Positions 18,179 to 26,034 of a stretch of 26,034 nucleotides of DNA are shown here, piece by piece (position 1 is the stretch's first letter; each line of letters begins with the position of its first letter). Origin of the DNA: Chrysophaeum taylorii (taxonomy: Eukaryota; Sar; Pelagophyceae; Pelagomonadales; Pelagomonadaceae); the NCBI GenBank assembly GCA_029834535.1, contig JAQMWT010000515.1:1-26034 (forward strand). Direction: 5' to 3'. The position numbers and the translations under genes are program-made. The notes below the pieces were generated by a model that was not told the DNA's origin, ran no database searches, and worked only from the letters and a program-made list of their open reading frames with translations.

Positions 18179-18740
18179 GTGATCCTCCAAGCCGTCTACG
18201 GCGACCTCGCAGACTATTTCCACGACCCGCGGCGGCTCTTTCAGCGCGCCATTCTCACGCCCCGTCGAAACGATGTTGTCGATGCTGACAACGCGCGCAT
18301 GACCGCGGCCTTTTTCCCGGAGACGAGGCGTCGGAGTTCTTTTCGGCTGACTAGGCTGGGTCGGAAGACGACGCCTCGCTCTTTACAGTCGAGTTTTTCC
18401 CTGACAACCAACGGCATGCTGACTTTGATCGCGAGCTTAAGTCTTCGCAACCTCGACCCGTCGCACGGCCACTGCAACGGTACCAGATACATGATCGATC
18501 GTGTCGTTGTCACCGAGGCTCCTCCAACCTGTATCCCTTAAGGCCCGCCGACGCCAAACGATCAACAAGAGCCAGGGCCAGACGCCCCGCGAGGTCGGCG
18601 TCCTCTTGCCCAAGCCCGTCTTCTGCCACGTCCAGCTCTACGTGGCTCTCTGTCGATCGGCAACCCCGAGGATATCCTCCTCTGGGTCGACGACTCCACC
18701 CTACCCCACACGTGCTGCGCAATACCGATAAGCCCCCTCC
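18179..18740 (+). pseudogene. Helitron/PIF1-type helicase, C-terminal remnant
   Basis: Remnant of a superfamily 1 helicase of the PIF1/Helitron type. Visible motifs in order: AVYGDLADYFHDPRRLFQRA then ILTPRRNDVVDADN (frame 18179-18541); SLRNLDPSHGHCNGTRYM in the same frame; then, in another frame (18501-18731), TINKSQGQTPREVGVLLPKP and CHVQLYVALCRSATP, helicase motifs V and VI. The Walker A region and any Rep/HUH nuclease are missing, and at least two frameshifts are present. It is therefore a truncated transposon fragment. In host Pif1 proteins the LLRNLDPSHGLCNGTR-like block is less typical, so a Helitron origin is favoured. It ends near the AGGTGAACTTACTGG repeat field. Confidence 0.8.
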
Positions 18741-18754
18741 CGGCGTCTACACGC

Positions 18755-19068
18755 GCACTGTAGGTGAACTTACTGGGCCAGGTGAACTTACTGGCGTTGG
18801 AGATTGGGACTAGGTGAACTGAGTGACCAGCTGAAACTGGGACCAGGGGAACATACTGGGGTTTTTAGAGTAAAGTTTTTAGAGTAAACTCAAAGGTTCG
18901 CGGCGCGTGCGGGTCAAAGCAGCTTAGATTGGCGGAGGCGAGAGCGACGAGCTCAAAGGAGTTGGTGTGAGCTAGGTGAACTTACTGACCAGGTGAACTT
19001 ATACGAAACTTACTGAGACCAGGTGAACTTACTGGGGTTAGAGATTGGGACTAGGTGAACTTACTGGC
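18755..19068. repeat. Degenerate AGGTGAACTTACTGG repeat field
   Basis: Seven or more copies of a 15-bp motif, AGGTGAACTTACTGG or close variants, near 18760, 18780, 18812, 18845, 18973, 18990, 19020 and 19050. Two copies are preceded by GAGATTGGGACT. A tandem GTTTTTAGAGTAAA pair lies near 18865-18892. No ORF. It could be a minisatellite, a subterminal region of the Helitron remnant, or a protein-binding array. Confidence 0.75.
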
Positions 19069-19172
19069 CTGCACTTGTCTCAGATTATGAAGAATTAGAT
19101 CTGCAGTTCACTTCCAACAAGGAGTAGACCTCCAGGTGCGTACCGTCAGGTATGGGGTTGTCTGTTTAAGTA

Positions 19173-19460
19173 ATGGAGGCTTCGTTCCTCGTTGTCAGTG
19201 TAAACGCTTCTATGGGACCTAATGTCCTTAAGGAGTTAGGGCTTAAATCCCTACCTTGTGTAGTAGCATGTGACAAGCGGAATGGTCTGTACACGCCTAA
19301 GACTGCACGCAGTCTCTACCATGTACCCGGAGAGGGTCAAATCTCTCCAGGTTATGGGCCCAGATGCGTAGGTGTGTCAGCCCAACTGTGTTGTGCGTAT
19401 AATGGAGTGATCAGTTTACGCCTGATTACGAGTACAATGCGACAATGTGTTTGGCGGTAG
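19173..19460 (+). pseudogene. Small ORF in element X leader, copy 1 (frameshifted)
   Basis: From ATG 19173: MEASFLVVSVNASMGPNVLK, then LPCVVACDKRNGLYTPKTAR and SLYHVPG. It corresponds to the 116-codon ORF at 24599-24949 of copy two. A one-base deletion near 19400 shifts the frame; past it the copy-two frame can be followed (DYEYNATMCLAVVYCTYLLC) to a TGA. Two small indels near 19335-19350 sum to three bases and keep the frame. No family recognised. Shared openness could simply reflect recent duplication. Confidence 0.3.
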
Positions 19461-19559
19461 TCTACTGTACATATCTGTTGTGTGACGGTATTTGACCACC
19501 AGTTAATTTGGTTTGTGACCGAGTTGGGTCGGCCACTGGTCATATGCACTCGCATAGCC

Positions 19560-19565
19560 AATAAA
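19560..19565 (+). promoter_or_regulatory. Candidate polyadenylation signal, copy 1
   Basis: AATAAA followed by an A/T-rich run, conserved at 24945-24950. It lies about 480 bp into the unit, so a transcript of an upstream unit would end inside the next unit's leader, as in LTR elements. Confidence 0.5.
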
Positions 19566-19831
19566 ATTAAAATTTTTCCTACACAAGCCGCGGAAACTTG
19601 TACGGGTTTTTCCTCCCATTCCCCAACAAAAGACTGACTGCTCGAGAATTAATCCATTCTTCAGTCTCAAGTCATCCTGTTTTAAATAGCATGTTGATTT
19701 GTTTGGTCTTGTAAATAAGCCCACGCTTAAAATAGCGTACTGTACATATGACCCGCACTCAAGAAACCCTTCATTCTTATGTGTCGAATCTGTCTATCAA
19801 TCCTATAACCTATTTTTAATAGGTCACAACT

Positions 19832-21395
19832 ATGTCAAAACAAAAACCAATATCCACTACGGATATTTATAAGCAAGAACAAATCCTCGTTGATAAAATC
19901 AACGCTGGATTGCGCTTCCAAGACAATTCAACGAAGGTAAGCTTACAAATTGAGGTGCTTCGCAGGCATATGACAAGTCCATACGTGGACGCGTTATTCT
20001 GCTTCGATTCGTATGAAGCTTACACCCGGAATTCTCCGGAGTATAACCAACTTCTTGAACAAGAAGTTGATATCATTTTCGCTCAATGGAAAGCTGAAAA
20101 AATAAACGACTTACACTTACCTAATGAAGATGCCTTGCCTGATCATCTTAAAACTTGGCACGTCAACTCGTCACATCAACTATCAGTCGATGTTCGTAAT
20201 AATCTCGAACGACTTTACTACCAAGAGTCATACAATCTCGTTCGTCCCGAATTAAATGAGGATGTTAAACGTGTCCTCACTTTATTAGATACCCGATTCC
20301 CTAAATCAATTGTGTATGATTCATCTCTAACTAACATATCCTTTACAGGTCTCTCTAATGCCGATTGGATCAAACACTGCGAAACTTACGCTGGTTTCTT
20401 GTACACATTCTTTAATCTAGAATCACAAGAACGCCCCGCTCTCGCTATGTGGCCTCAATTAAAGAAGATATATGCACTTACTGCACATCCTAATAAACTA
20501 CGTGCAGTAATGCTTTTAGCTTACCATTACTATGAGACAGTGTCATGTACAGATGTCACTGAGCTTAAATCTCAGTTTAATCGAATGTCCTTAAATGTTA
20601 ATTGGTATGCCCATGTATTTGTCGAACAACTCCTTGCTTTCCAATCTCAGGCAAAGCAATTAAATAATGATGAAGCATCAATCCAATTTAATGATTCCAT
20701 AATCACTCTCAAAGCTCACGAGGAGATCTATCGTCTATATGCTAATCCCTCGGATCACGAGCGCTATTCTCAGTCTTTATTGGAATGGTGTAAACTCTAC
20801 GAGACACGCTCTGGGAACAACTCGACTCACGATCCTGAAGTATGGGAACAACTCGACTCACGATCCTGAAGTGTTAAAGCTAGTTGATCCTAACGACGTT
20901 CGTCCGTTATTGGAGTTCCTGTTAAAGATATATAATGAAACAAAGTTTTCCTCTAACCGACGCTTGGATAAACCCGCATCATGGATCCCTTACATCCCTG
21001 GTACTACCGCTACCAAGCCACCTAAGGTATTATTGATGGATACTATTCATCAATCCCACGACTCTCTAAACAATGCTTACTCATTGTTAGCTACTGTGGC
21101 TGGACAGTCTGGCTTCAACGCTCGTAAGCTTCGTAATGCAAAAGATAAAGCATCGACAATTTCACCTCGTGACACGTCGTACTATCGTCCACCTTCAAAT
21201 TATAACGTCAAAGGTACCAGTTTCGATCGTCCTGTCTACTCACACTCCTCTAACCGCAATGCACGCTCTAATATGTCTCTTATGGACCGGGCTACTTATC
21301 AAGTTGATCGTCTTCGCCACCTGTTTGGTAAATTACAGGAAGCGAATCCCAACCCCTCTACCGATTCTAAAACAACCCCTCTACCGATTCTAAAA
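19832..21395 (+). pseudogene. Gag-like protein of element X, copy 1
   Basis: ATG 19832 opens a frame of about 500 codons, MSKQKPISTTDIYKQEQILV, mostly helical, with DALFCFDSYEAYTRNSPEYN, LNADWIKH-like and AVMLLAYHYYETVSC patches. A 31-bp tandem duplication (20812-20842 repeated at 20843-20872) shifts the frame. The rest (VLKLVDPNDVRPLLEFLLKI...WIPYIPGTTATKPPK) reads in the next frame to 21373, where a 23-bp tandem duplication restores the first frame. Copy two lacks the 31-bp duplication and runs straight through, so the duplications are the error. No zinc knuckle is seen; a Ser/Asn/Arg-rich basic tail (YSHSSNRNARSNMSLMDR) could bind nucleic acid. Gag identity is inferred from helical content and position before a retroviral-type protease; no sequence match to a known capsid. 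Confidence 0.55.
20812..20872 (+). repeat. 31-bp tandem duplication breaking the gag-like frame
   Basis: Two units of a 31-bp sequence beginning TGGGAACAACTCGACTCACG stand in tandem (20812-20842 and 20843-20872). The homologous site in copy two (about 25650-25690) has a single diverged unit with an open frame. The length is not a multiple of three. Confidence 0.9.
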
Positions 21396-21396
21396 T
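21351..21396 (+). repeat. 23-bp tandem duplication restoring the frame
   Basis: AACCCCTCTACCGATTCTAA with three further bases is repeated (21351-21373, 21374-21396). With the upstream 31 bp it totals 54 bp, a multiple of three. The downstream protease frame is therefore back in phase with the start at 19832. Confidence 0.9.
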
Positions 21397-22357
21397 GGTA
21401 CAGGAGGAAATAAAAAGCTTACTGAGTACCCTTTGGACAACCGCTTCTCAAGCTTCGACACAGTCCTTAGTTCCTGATGAAGCCACCCAAGTTCATCTCT
21501 ACTTCTCTCGAGTTGATACTATGTCCAATACCATAGTGAACCTCTTAGAAGCCGATAAGGAATCTCATGTTTTAGAAGAAAAGTATCAAGCTGAAACATC
21601 TGCTCCTGCAGCGTCCCCCAGTGATGCGGAGCAGAGGGGGGCTGCTGAAACAGAGAAAATGTTTCACACTTTTCTGTCCATTAAAGATGATGAAATCGAT
21701 AACATTCCTCAGCCGCTACTGCAGCACATAAACGCGAAAGCCCAGAATGCTATCGTTCGTCGTCAAGCTTGGGAAACTTCCTCGCACTCCGAGCTCCCCA
21801 ACAATCTACCCAACGAAGATAATGAAGATGGTACAGATCCCCCTGTGTTGCTACCGAAATTAAATAATGGTTTCACACTCGTCGTTGTGCCTTCCGAACA
21901 AACGCAAAGTTTCATGACACAGTACGTGTTTGGTCAAAGCTCGACACATGCCTGTTATGCGACAATGCTTGAACTGTACAACGAGTACAATTTGCCGCTA
22001 ATGACTACGCCAGGATATGCTGACACATGTGCTTCTCAACATGTAATTAACTTTAAACGTTACGCTGATCCCATACACATCGTGAAGCTACCCGAGTCCT
22101 TGTCACCCGCTATCCAGACTGCTACGGATACGCGGAGTATCACACATGCCATGATTATAAGAACCGTCATTCCCGCTCTCCCAAAGCATCCAAATGTGGG
22201 ATATGTAAAGCTAGACGTTGCGCTTTTCCTACCCAAGCAAAACGACCATAACGATCCCGATCTGCACATCATCAGCATGACTCAATGGGGAGAAGATAAA
22301 CTTGGTATACATCTTTATGGGGTTGAATTTAAAGGACAATCATCTATCCCAGAGTAA
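21395..22357 (+). pseudogene. Aspartic protease region of element X polyprotein
   Basis: The frame from ATG 21395 is the continuation of the gag-like frame, not a separate gene. It holds a Ser/Pro/Glu-rich linker, then LNNGFTLVVVPSEQTQS and, near 22015, PGYADTCASQHVINFKRYAD. The last resembles the active site of copia-type proteases (D-S/T-G-A-S-x-H), with Cys where Gly is usual. AIQTATDTRSITHAMIIRTV and VKLDVALFLPK...HIISMTQWGEDKLGI follow the copia pattern of flap, a LxVLxVP-like strand and a final LxSxxxL...G segment. It would cleave the polyprotein. The frame ends at 22357, and coding continues in the frame of 22302-24491, implying a frameshift between 22320 and 22357. DTCA instead of DTGA may mean an inactive or variant enzyme. 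Confidence 0.6.
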
Positions 22358-24491
22358 AATTGACGATAATGTCAAGATTACTTTGTTTAGATTGAATAAC
22401 TTGTTGCCCACTCTTCCAATTTATTCGCTACAACAAGCAAAAGCGCGCAAAATGGAACTTCGCTCATTACAGTTCAGACTAAGTGCTTTTAATGAACAAC
22501 GCGAAATGCTTAAGCTATATTCCACCCTCATGGAACGCGTAATTTACGTCCCATGGCTCAAAACCATCTTGGAGTCAATGCATTCGCAGCTGCCTTATAT
22601 ACGCAAGCACTTCTCACCTCCTGTATGACGCAAGGTTACTACACGTTTACTTCATACAGTAACTACGTCTCCTAGTTCACGAACCCCTACTGTAACTCTA
22701 CTTTGCTCTGGGATGTCCACTCCTGCCTTCTTGGCTTGCGCTTCTAATGACTTGCGAATCAACATCAACGTTAAAGTTCTTGTTGAGAGCGACGAAAATC
22801 TCACGCACATGCTACGAAGACGTTTTGGTAATTCCATCGAAGTTTTCCCATCCCTACCCAAGTTTCTTACACATCTCCATCGAGCATCGGACGCTGAAGG
22901 TGCACGATATTACACCGATATAGTGGAACTAACATCCCCATGCACAAATCGCAACATAATCAATGGGAGATCCATTTCAACTTTCGAGCGTGATATGGAC
23001 GATTCCTTGTTTCCAAGTGCTCTAAGTGTACTTGAGCTTTCAAAGCCGCCTGTTCTTTTCATGGAAATGACGCCACCACACTCCGCATCGTATGAAGACC
23101 ATATACGAGTTGCTAATCTCATCTTCTCTACGATGCACTATACGGTGGATATATGTGACCGATTTCCATGCTATCTGTGTGGAGATTATCAAGCCAGAGA
23201 AAGATGGATCCTCGTTGCGCGCAAATATAACACCGGCCATCTTGATCTGCTTTCCTGGCCTAACAAACGAGTCACTTCCTTTCTGGACATTGCAGATCAC
23301 GCTAACTCCATCAGTCGCAAGTTAATAGTCGACGAACCTTGGACGCAGGTCTTTCCCGACATACCATTCGTGTCCACACCTAAAACCTACAACATCTTCA
23401 GTCGCACAGGATCCGTTCGTTTAACTGTGACCGAGCTTGAAACTTTGACCATGCTGTTTCTTAGTCTGCACTCTAACAAAACAATCGAACATCCAAGTCA
23501 AGATGAAATGGAGGGCATTTCTAACTGTGGCCTAGGATTCTTGACTAATTCAAGAAAACCTCTTGCTTGTATGAGATCTCCTATTGAACTCAAAGCTTTT
23601 GTGCTCCTCTATAATATTATGGGACGTTTATTCCCTAAATCCATCACATTACCTGTGTCCTTTCGTATTACAACTATCGAATCTAACCAACCATCTCACA
23701 GGTTATTCTTAAATAAATCCTCTACTTCCTCCATCATTTACATCACCGGTGGAAGACACACAGGTGGAGACATAACAGTTTCTAACTCCTCTTCTAAATA
23801 CCAGGCACATATAAATGCATTTGGTGAAACCTATACCTTCCTAACACATGATGCCGGAATCGATAAGACTGCTTCTCTCGATCCTGTTACCGGTTTTCTT
23901 TGGCTTTGCCAAGCATACCATCATAATAATGAAAATCAAGACACGCGTCGTCTAGTACAAACACTGGTTTCCTATACTTCACCTGTGCTTCACGATTCTT
24001 TCGTCTTCTACCCTCAGGAAAATCGTCTCGAATTTATCGATAAAATTTTTGCTTTAAGTGACATGCATCTGTCTCAAAGCAGATACCTTGGCTTTATTAC
24101 ATCAAGTGATAGGAAGATGGGTGCCAAAGTTCATTCTATATACACTCCCACTCCTACCATTCGTGGATTTGCTAATATGATCGTGTACGATCCACGACTC
24201 GATCGCATTCGACATTACTCAACTCGTGAATTGGCACGCGCCAATAACTTCACAGCGCACCAAAGCAATTTTCTTTTGTCTTTGTCCCCGGACCTATGCT
24301 GCGACATAATCGCTAATGCTATTCCGGCTGGAACATTCCAGAGAGCTACACTACTATGTGTGCGACACTGGAACATTTTCACACCTATCTCTACACGAGG
24401 GTTTTCTCTCCGTAATACGGCTTTTCCTCATTTTTCCCTTCCTTACCCCTTCCGCCCTTTTAATTTCATGACTATGAAGAACCCAGTCTGA
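22302..24491 (+). pseudogene. C5 DNA methyltransferase-like protein of element X
   Basis: One frame runs from 22302 to 24491, broken only by TGA 22626-22628. ATG 22713 cannot be the true start because it splits motif I, which reads PTVTLLCSGMSTPAFLACAS across it. Numbered from that Met: motif II VKVLVESDENL (20-30), motif IV VELTSPCTNRN with catalytic Cys77, motif VI VLFMEMTPP with Glu118, motif VIII LCGDYQARERWILVAR (Q160, R162, R164), motif IX IRHYSTRELARANNF (499-513), motif X DIIANAIPAG (531-540). The key residues are intact, so methyl transfer to cytosine is plausible for an unbroken copy. About 310 residues between VIII and IX form an unusually long target-recognition region. The enzyme differs clearly from the one in element G. 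Upstream residues 22302-22625 are helical and unassigned. Confidence 0.75.
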
Positions 24492-24598
24492 AGCTCTTTT
24501 CCAACATGGAGTGCGCCTCCAGATGCGTACCGTCAGGTACGGGGTTTTCTGTTTAATTAACAGAGACTTCGTTCCCCGTTGTCAGTGTAAACGCTTCT

Positions 24599-24949
24599 AT
24601 GGGACCTAATGTCCTTAAGGAGCTAGGGCTTAACACCCTACCTTGTGTAGTAGCATGTGACAAGCGGAATGGTCTGTACACGCCTAAGACTGCACGCAGT
24701 CTCTACCATGTACCCGGAGGGTCAAATCTCTCAGGTTATGGGCCCAGATGCGTAGGTGTGTCCGCCCAACTGTGTTGTACGTCTAAATCGAGTGATCAAT
24801 TTACGCCCGATCACGAGTACAACGCGACAATGTGTTTGGCGGTGGTCTACTGTACATATTTGTTGTGTGACGGTATTTTACCACCAGTTAATTTGGTTTG
24901 TGACCGAGTTGGGTCGGTCACTGGTCACATGCACTCGCATAACCAATAA
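24599..24949 (+). CDS. Small ORF, 116 codons, in element X leader (copy 2)
   Basis: Opens at ATG 24599 (MGPNVLKELGLNTLPCVVAC) and runs through DKRNGLYTPKTARSLYHVPG, PDHEYNATMCLAVVYCTYLL and DRVGSVTGHMHSHNQ to a stop four bases after the AATAAA begins. It holds seven or more Cys but no clear zinc-binding spacing. The same frame is open upstream to a TAA (TETSFPVVSVNAS). Copy one has the same ORF with a frameshift and a TGA. No homologue recognised. It may be a non-coding leader that happens to be open. Confidence 0.3.
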   Translation: MGPNVLKELGLNTLPCVVACDKRNGLYTPKTARSLYHVPGGSNLSGYGPRCVGVSAQLCCTSKSSDQFTPDHEYNATMCLAVVYCTYLLCDGILPPVNLVCDRVGSVTGHMHSHNQ

Positions 24950-24950
24950 A
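24945..24950 (+). promoter_or_regulatory. Candidate polyadenylation signal, copy 2
   Basis: AATAAA followed by ATTAAAATTTTTCC, the same context as at 19560 in copy one. Confidence 0.5.
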
Positions 24951-25072
24951 ATTAAAATTTTTCCTATACAAGCCGCGGAAACTTGTACGGGTTTTTCCTT
25001 CCATTCCCCAACAAAAGACTGACTGCTCGAGAACTAATCCATTCTTCAGTCTCAAGTCACCCTGTTTACATG

Positions 25073-26034
25073 ACAAGTCCATATGTGGACGCGTTATTCT
25101 GCTTCGATTCATATGAAGCTTACACCCGGAATGCTCCGGAATATAATCAACTTCTTGAACAAGAAGTTGATATCATCTTCGCTCAATGGAAAGCTGAACA
25201 AGTTAACGATTTAAACTTACCTGATGAAGATGCCCTGCCCAACATTTAAAACTTGGCACGTCAACTCTTCCCATCAACTAACAGTTGATGTGCACTCGCC
25301 ATGTGGCCTCGACTAAAAGAAGATTTATGCAATTACTGCACATCCCAATAAATTACGCGCCGTAATGCTTTAGCTTACCATTACTATGAGACAGTGTCTT
25401 GTACAGATGTTACTGAGCTTAAATCTCAGTTTAATCGAGTGTCTTTAAATGTTAATTGGTATGCCCATGTATCTGTCGAAGCTTTCAATCTCAGGCAAAG
25501 CAATTAAATAATGATGAAGCATCAATCCAATTTAATAACTCCATAATCACTCTTAAAGCTCACGAGGAGATCTACCGTCTATATGCTAATCCCTCGGATC
25601 ACGAGCGCTATTCTCAATCTTTATTGGAATGGTGTAAACTCTACGAGACACGCTCTGCAAGAACAACTCGATTCACGATCGAATTGTTAAAGCTAGTTGA
25701 TCCTAACGACGTTCGTCCACTATTGGAATTCTTGTTAAAGATATACAATGAGACAAAGTTTTCTTCTAACCGACGCTTGGATAAACCCGCTTCCTGGATC
25801 CCTTACATCCCTGGTACTACCGCTACCAAGCCACCTAAGGTATTATTGATGGATACTATTCATCAATCCCACGACTCTCTAAACAACGCTTACTCGTTGT
25901 TAGCCACTGTAGCTGGACAGTCTGGCTTCAACGCTCGTAAGCTTCGTAATGCAAAAGATAAAGCATCGACAATTTTACCCCATGACGTCGTACTATCGTC
26001 CACCTTCAAATTATAACGTCAAAGGTACCATCTT
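25073..26034 (+). pseudogene. Deleted gag-like region of element X, copy 2 (runs off window)
   Basis: Resumes at ATGACAAGTCCATATGTGGA, equal to codon 47 of the copy-one gag frame, so the start codon and first 46 residues are deleted. It reads in frame (DALFCFDSYEAYTRNAPEYN) to a stop at about 25247. A second deletion near 25290 removes about 235 bp relative to copy one (20195-20430), and a third short one is near 25480. From about 25456 it is again open (NDEASIQFNNSIITLKAHEE, then EWCKLYETRSARTTRFTIEL and WIPYIPGTTATKPPK), without the 31-bp duplication seen in copy one. Similarity continues to the window end. Deletions make this copy non-functional, but it documents the original frame. Confidence 0.8.

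Larger units (their letters stand above)
19085..19684 (+). repeat. Terminal-repeat-like leader of element X, copy 1
   Basis: About 600 bp matching 24469-25072 (GATTATGAAGAA... against GACTATGAAGAA...). Nearly identical stretches include TGTAAACGCTTCTATGGGAC, GACAAGCGGAATGGTCTGTA, GTACACGCCTAAGACTGCAC and AAGACTGACTGCTCGAGAA. It contains AATAAA at 19560-19565 followed by an A/T-rich tract, as in an LTR R region. If it is an LTR, the TG...CA ends are not obvious and no standard TGG primer-binding site abuts it. Confidence 0.65.
19085..24461 (+). mobile_element. Element X, copy 1: gag-like, protease and DNA methyltransferase unit
   Basis: A unit of about 5.38 kb. Its first 600 bp recur at 24469-25072, where a second copy begins directly after the first ends. 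Layout: terminal-repeat-like leader with AATAAA (19085-19684), gag-like frame (from 19832), DTCA aspartic protease (about 22015), C5-MTase (22629-24491, running slightly into the next unit), and a pyrimidine-rich end. The whole coding part was one frame before a 31-bp duplication, a 23-bp duplication, one frameshift and one in-frame TGA. There is no RT, RNase H or integrase. It is AT-richer than the rest of the window. An LTR-type non-autonomous element is most likely; a novel class is possible. Confidence 0.75.
24469..25072 (+). repeat. Terminal-repeat-like leader of element X, copy 2
   Basis: Begins GACTATGAAGAA and follows the copy-one leader to CTCAAGTCACCCTGTTT. It directly abuts the end of copy one, so it is either the 3' LTR of copy one or the start of a tandem unit, or both. 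It contains AATAAA at 24945-24950. After it the sequence jumps into the gag-like region because about 284 bp are missing. Confidence 0.7.

Noticed and set aside
18755..19068. CRISPR-like array
   Set aside because: Repeats are only about 15 bp, degenerate and irregularly spaced, in a eukaryotic transposon context.
22320..22360. Programmed frameshift between protease and methyltransferase frames
   Set aside because: The required shift is +1 (or -2), and TTTAAAG is only suitable for -1 slippage. A simple indel is the better explanation without other copies.

Overview
This window looks like repeat-dense nuclear DNA of a eukaryote, probably an alga or other protist. I see no intact host gene, no operon structure and no bacterial signal. 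What I recognise is eukaryotic mobile DNA: Ty3/gypsy and Ty1/copia pol, non-LTR retrotransposons, a hAT transposase, a Helitron/PIF1-type helicase, and two different retroelement-like units that carry cytosine-5 DNA methyltransferase (C5-MTase) domains. The species cannot be named from the sequence. C5-MTases inside LTR retrotransposons are, to my knowledge, reported from dinoflagellates (Symbiodinium) and the charophyte Klebsormidium, which fits an algal or protist source.

Layout. (1) 1-9060, minus strand: a decayed Ty3/gypsy-type element, called element G here. Read 5'->3' on the minus strand it has a coiled-coil region (9060-8307), an unrecognised domain (8292-7748), a C5-MTase (5305-3965), RT-RNase H-integrase (3910-366) and an LTR (331-1). 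(2) Two nested, 5'-truncated LINE copies (5340-5646 and 5664-7706, plus strand) sit inside it, each with its own target-site duplication. (3) A complete-length but mutated hAT transposon (9095-11938) sits in the 5' part of G. (4) 11947-14562 holds three copies of a leader-type repeat and a second truncated copy of G's coiled-coil region. (5) 14694-15844, plus strand: a broken gene for a basic/coiled-coil protein, cut by an LTR. (6) 15845-16406: two oppositely oriented LTR copies flank a tRNA-Gly(GCC)-like sequence. (7) 16627-17908, minus strand: the 3' part of a Ty1/copia pol. (8) 17899-19068: a 3'-end fragment of element X, microsatellites, a Helitron helicase remnant and a degenerate AGGTGAACTTACTGG repeat field. 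(9) 19085 to the window end, plus strand: element X, an AT-richer unit of about 5.4 kb. It has a terminal-repeat-like leader, a gag-like region, a DTCA-type aspartic protease and a C5-MTase, and no RT or integrase. A second, deleted copy follows directly in tandem from 24469.

How it fits together: element G and element X both couple retroelement parts to a DNA methyltransferase, but the two enzymes look unrelated in detail. A possible role is that the encoded enzyme methylates element or host DNA during or after integration; this is inference. Nearly all copies carry frameshifts or stops, so the window is a record of past activity. Element X (capsid-like + protease + methyltransferase, without a polymerase) is the part I find most likely to be undescribed.
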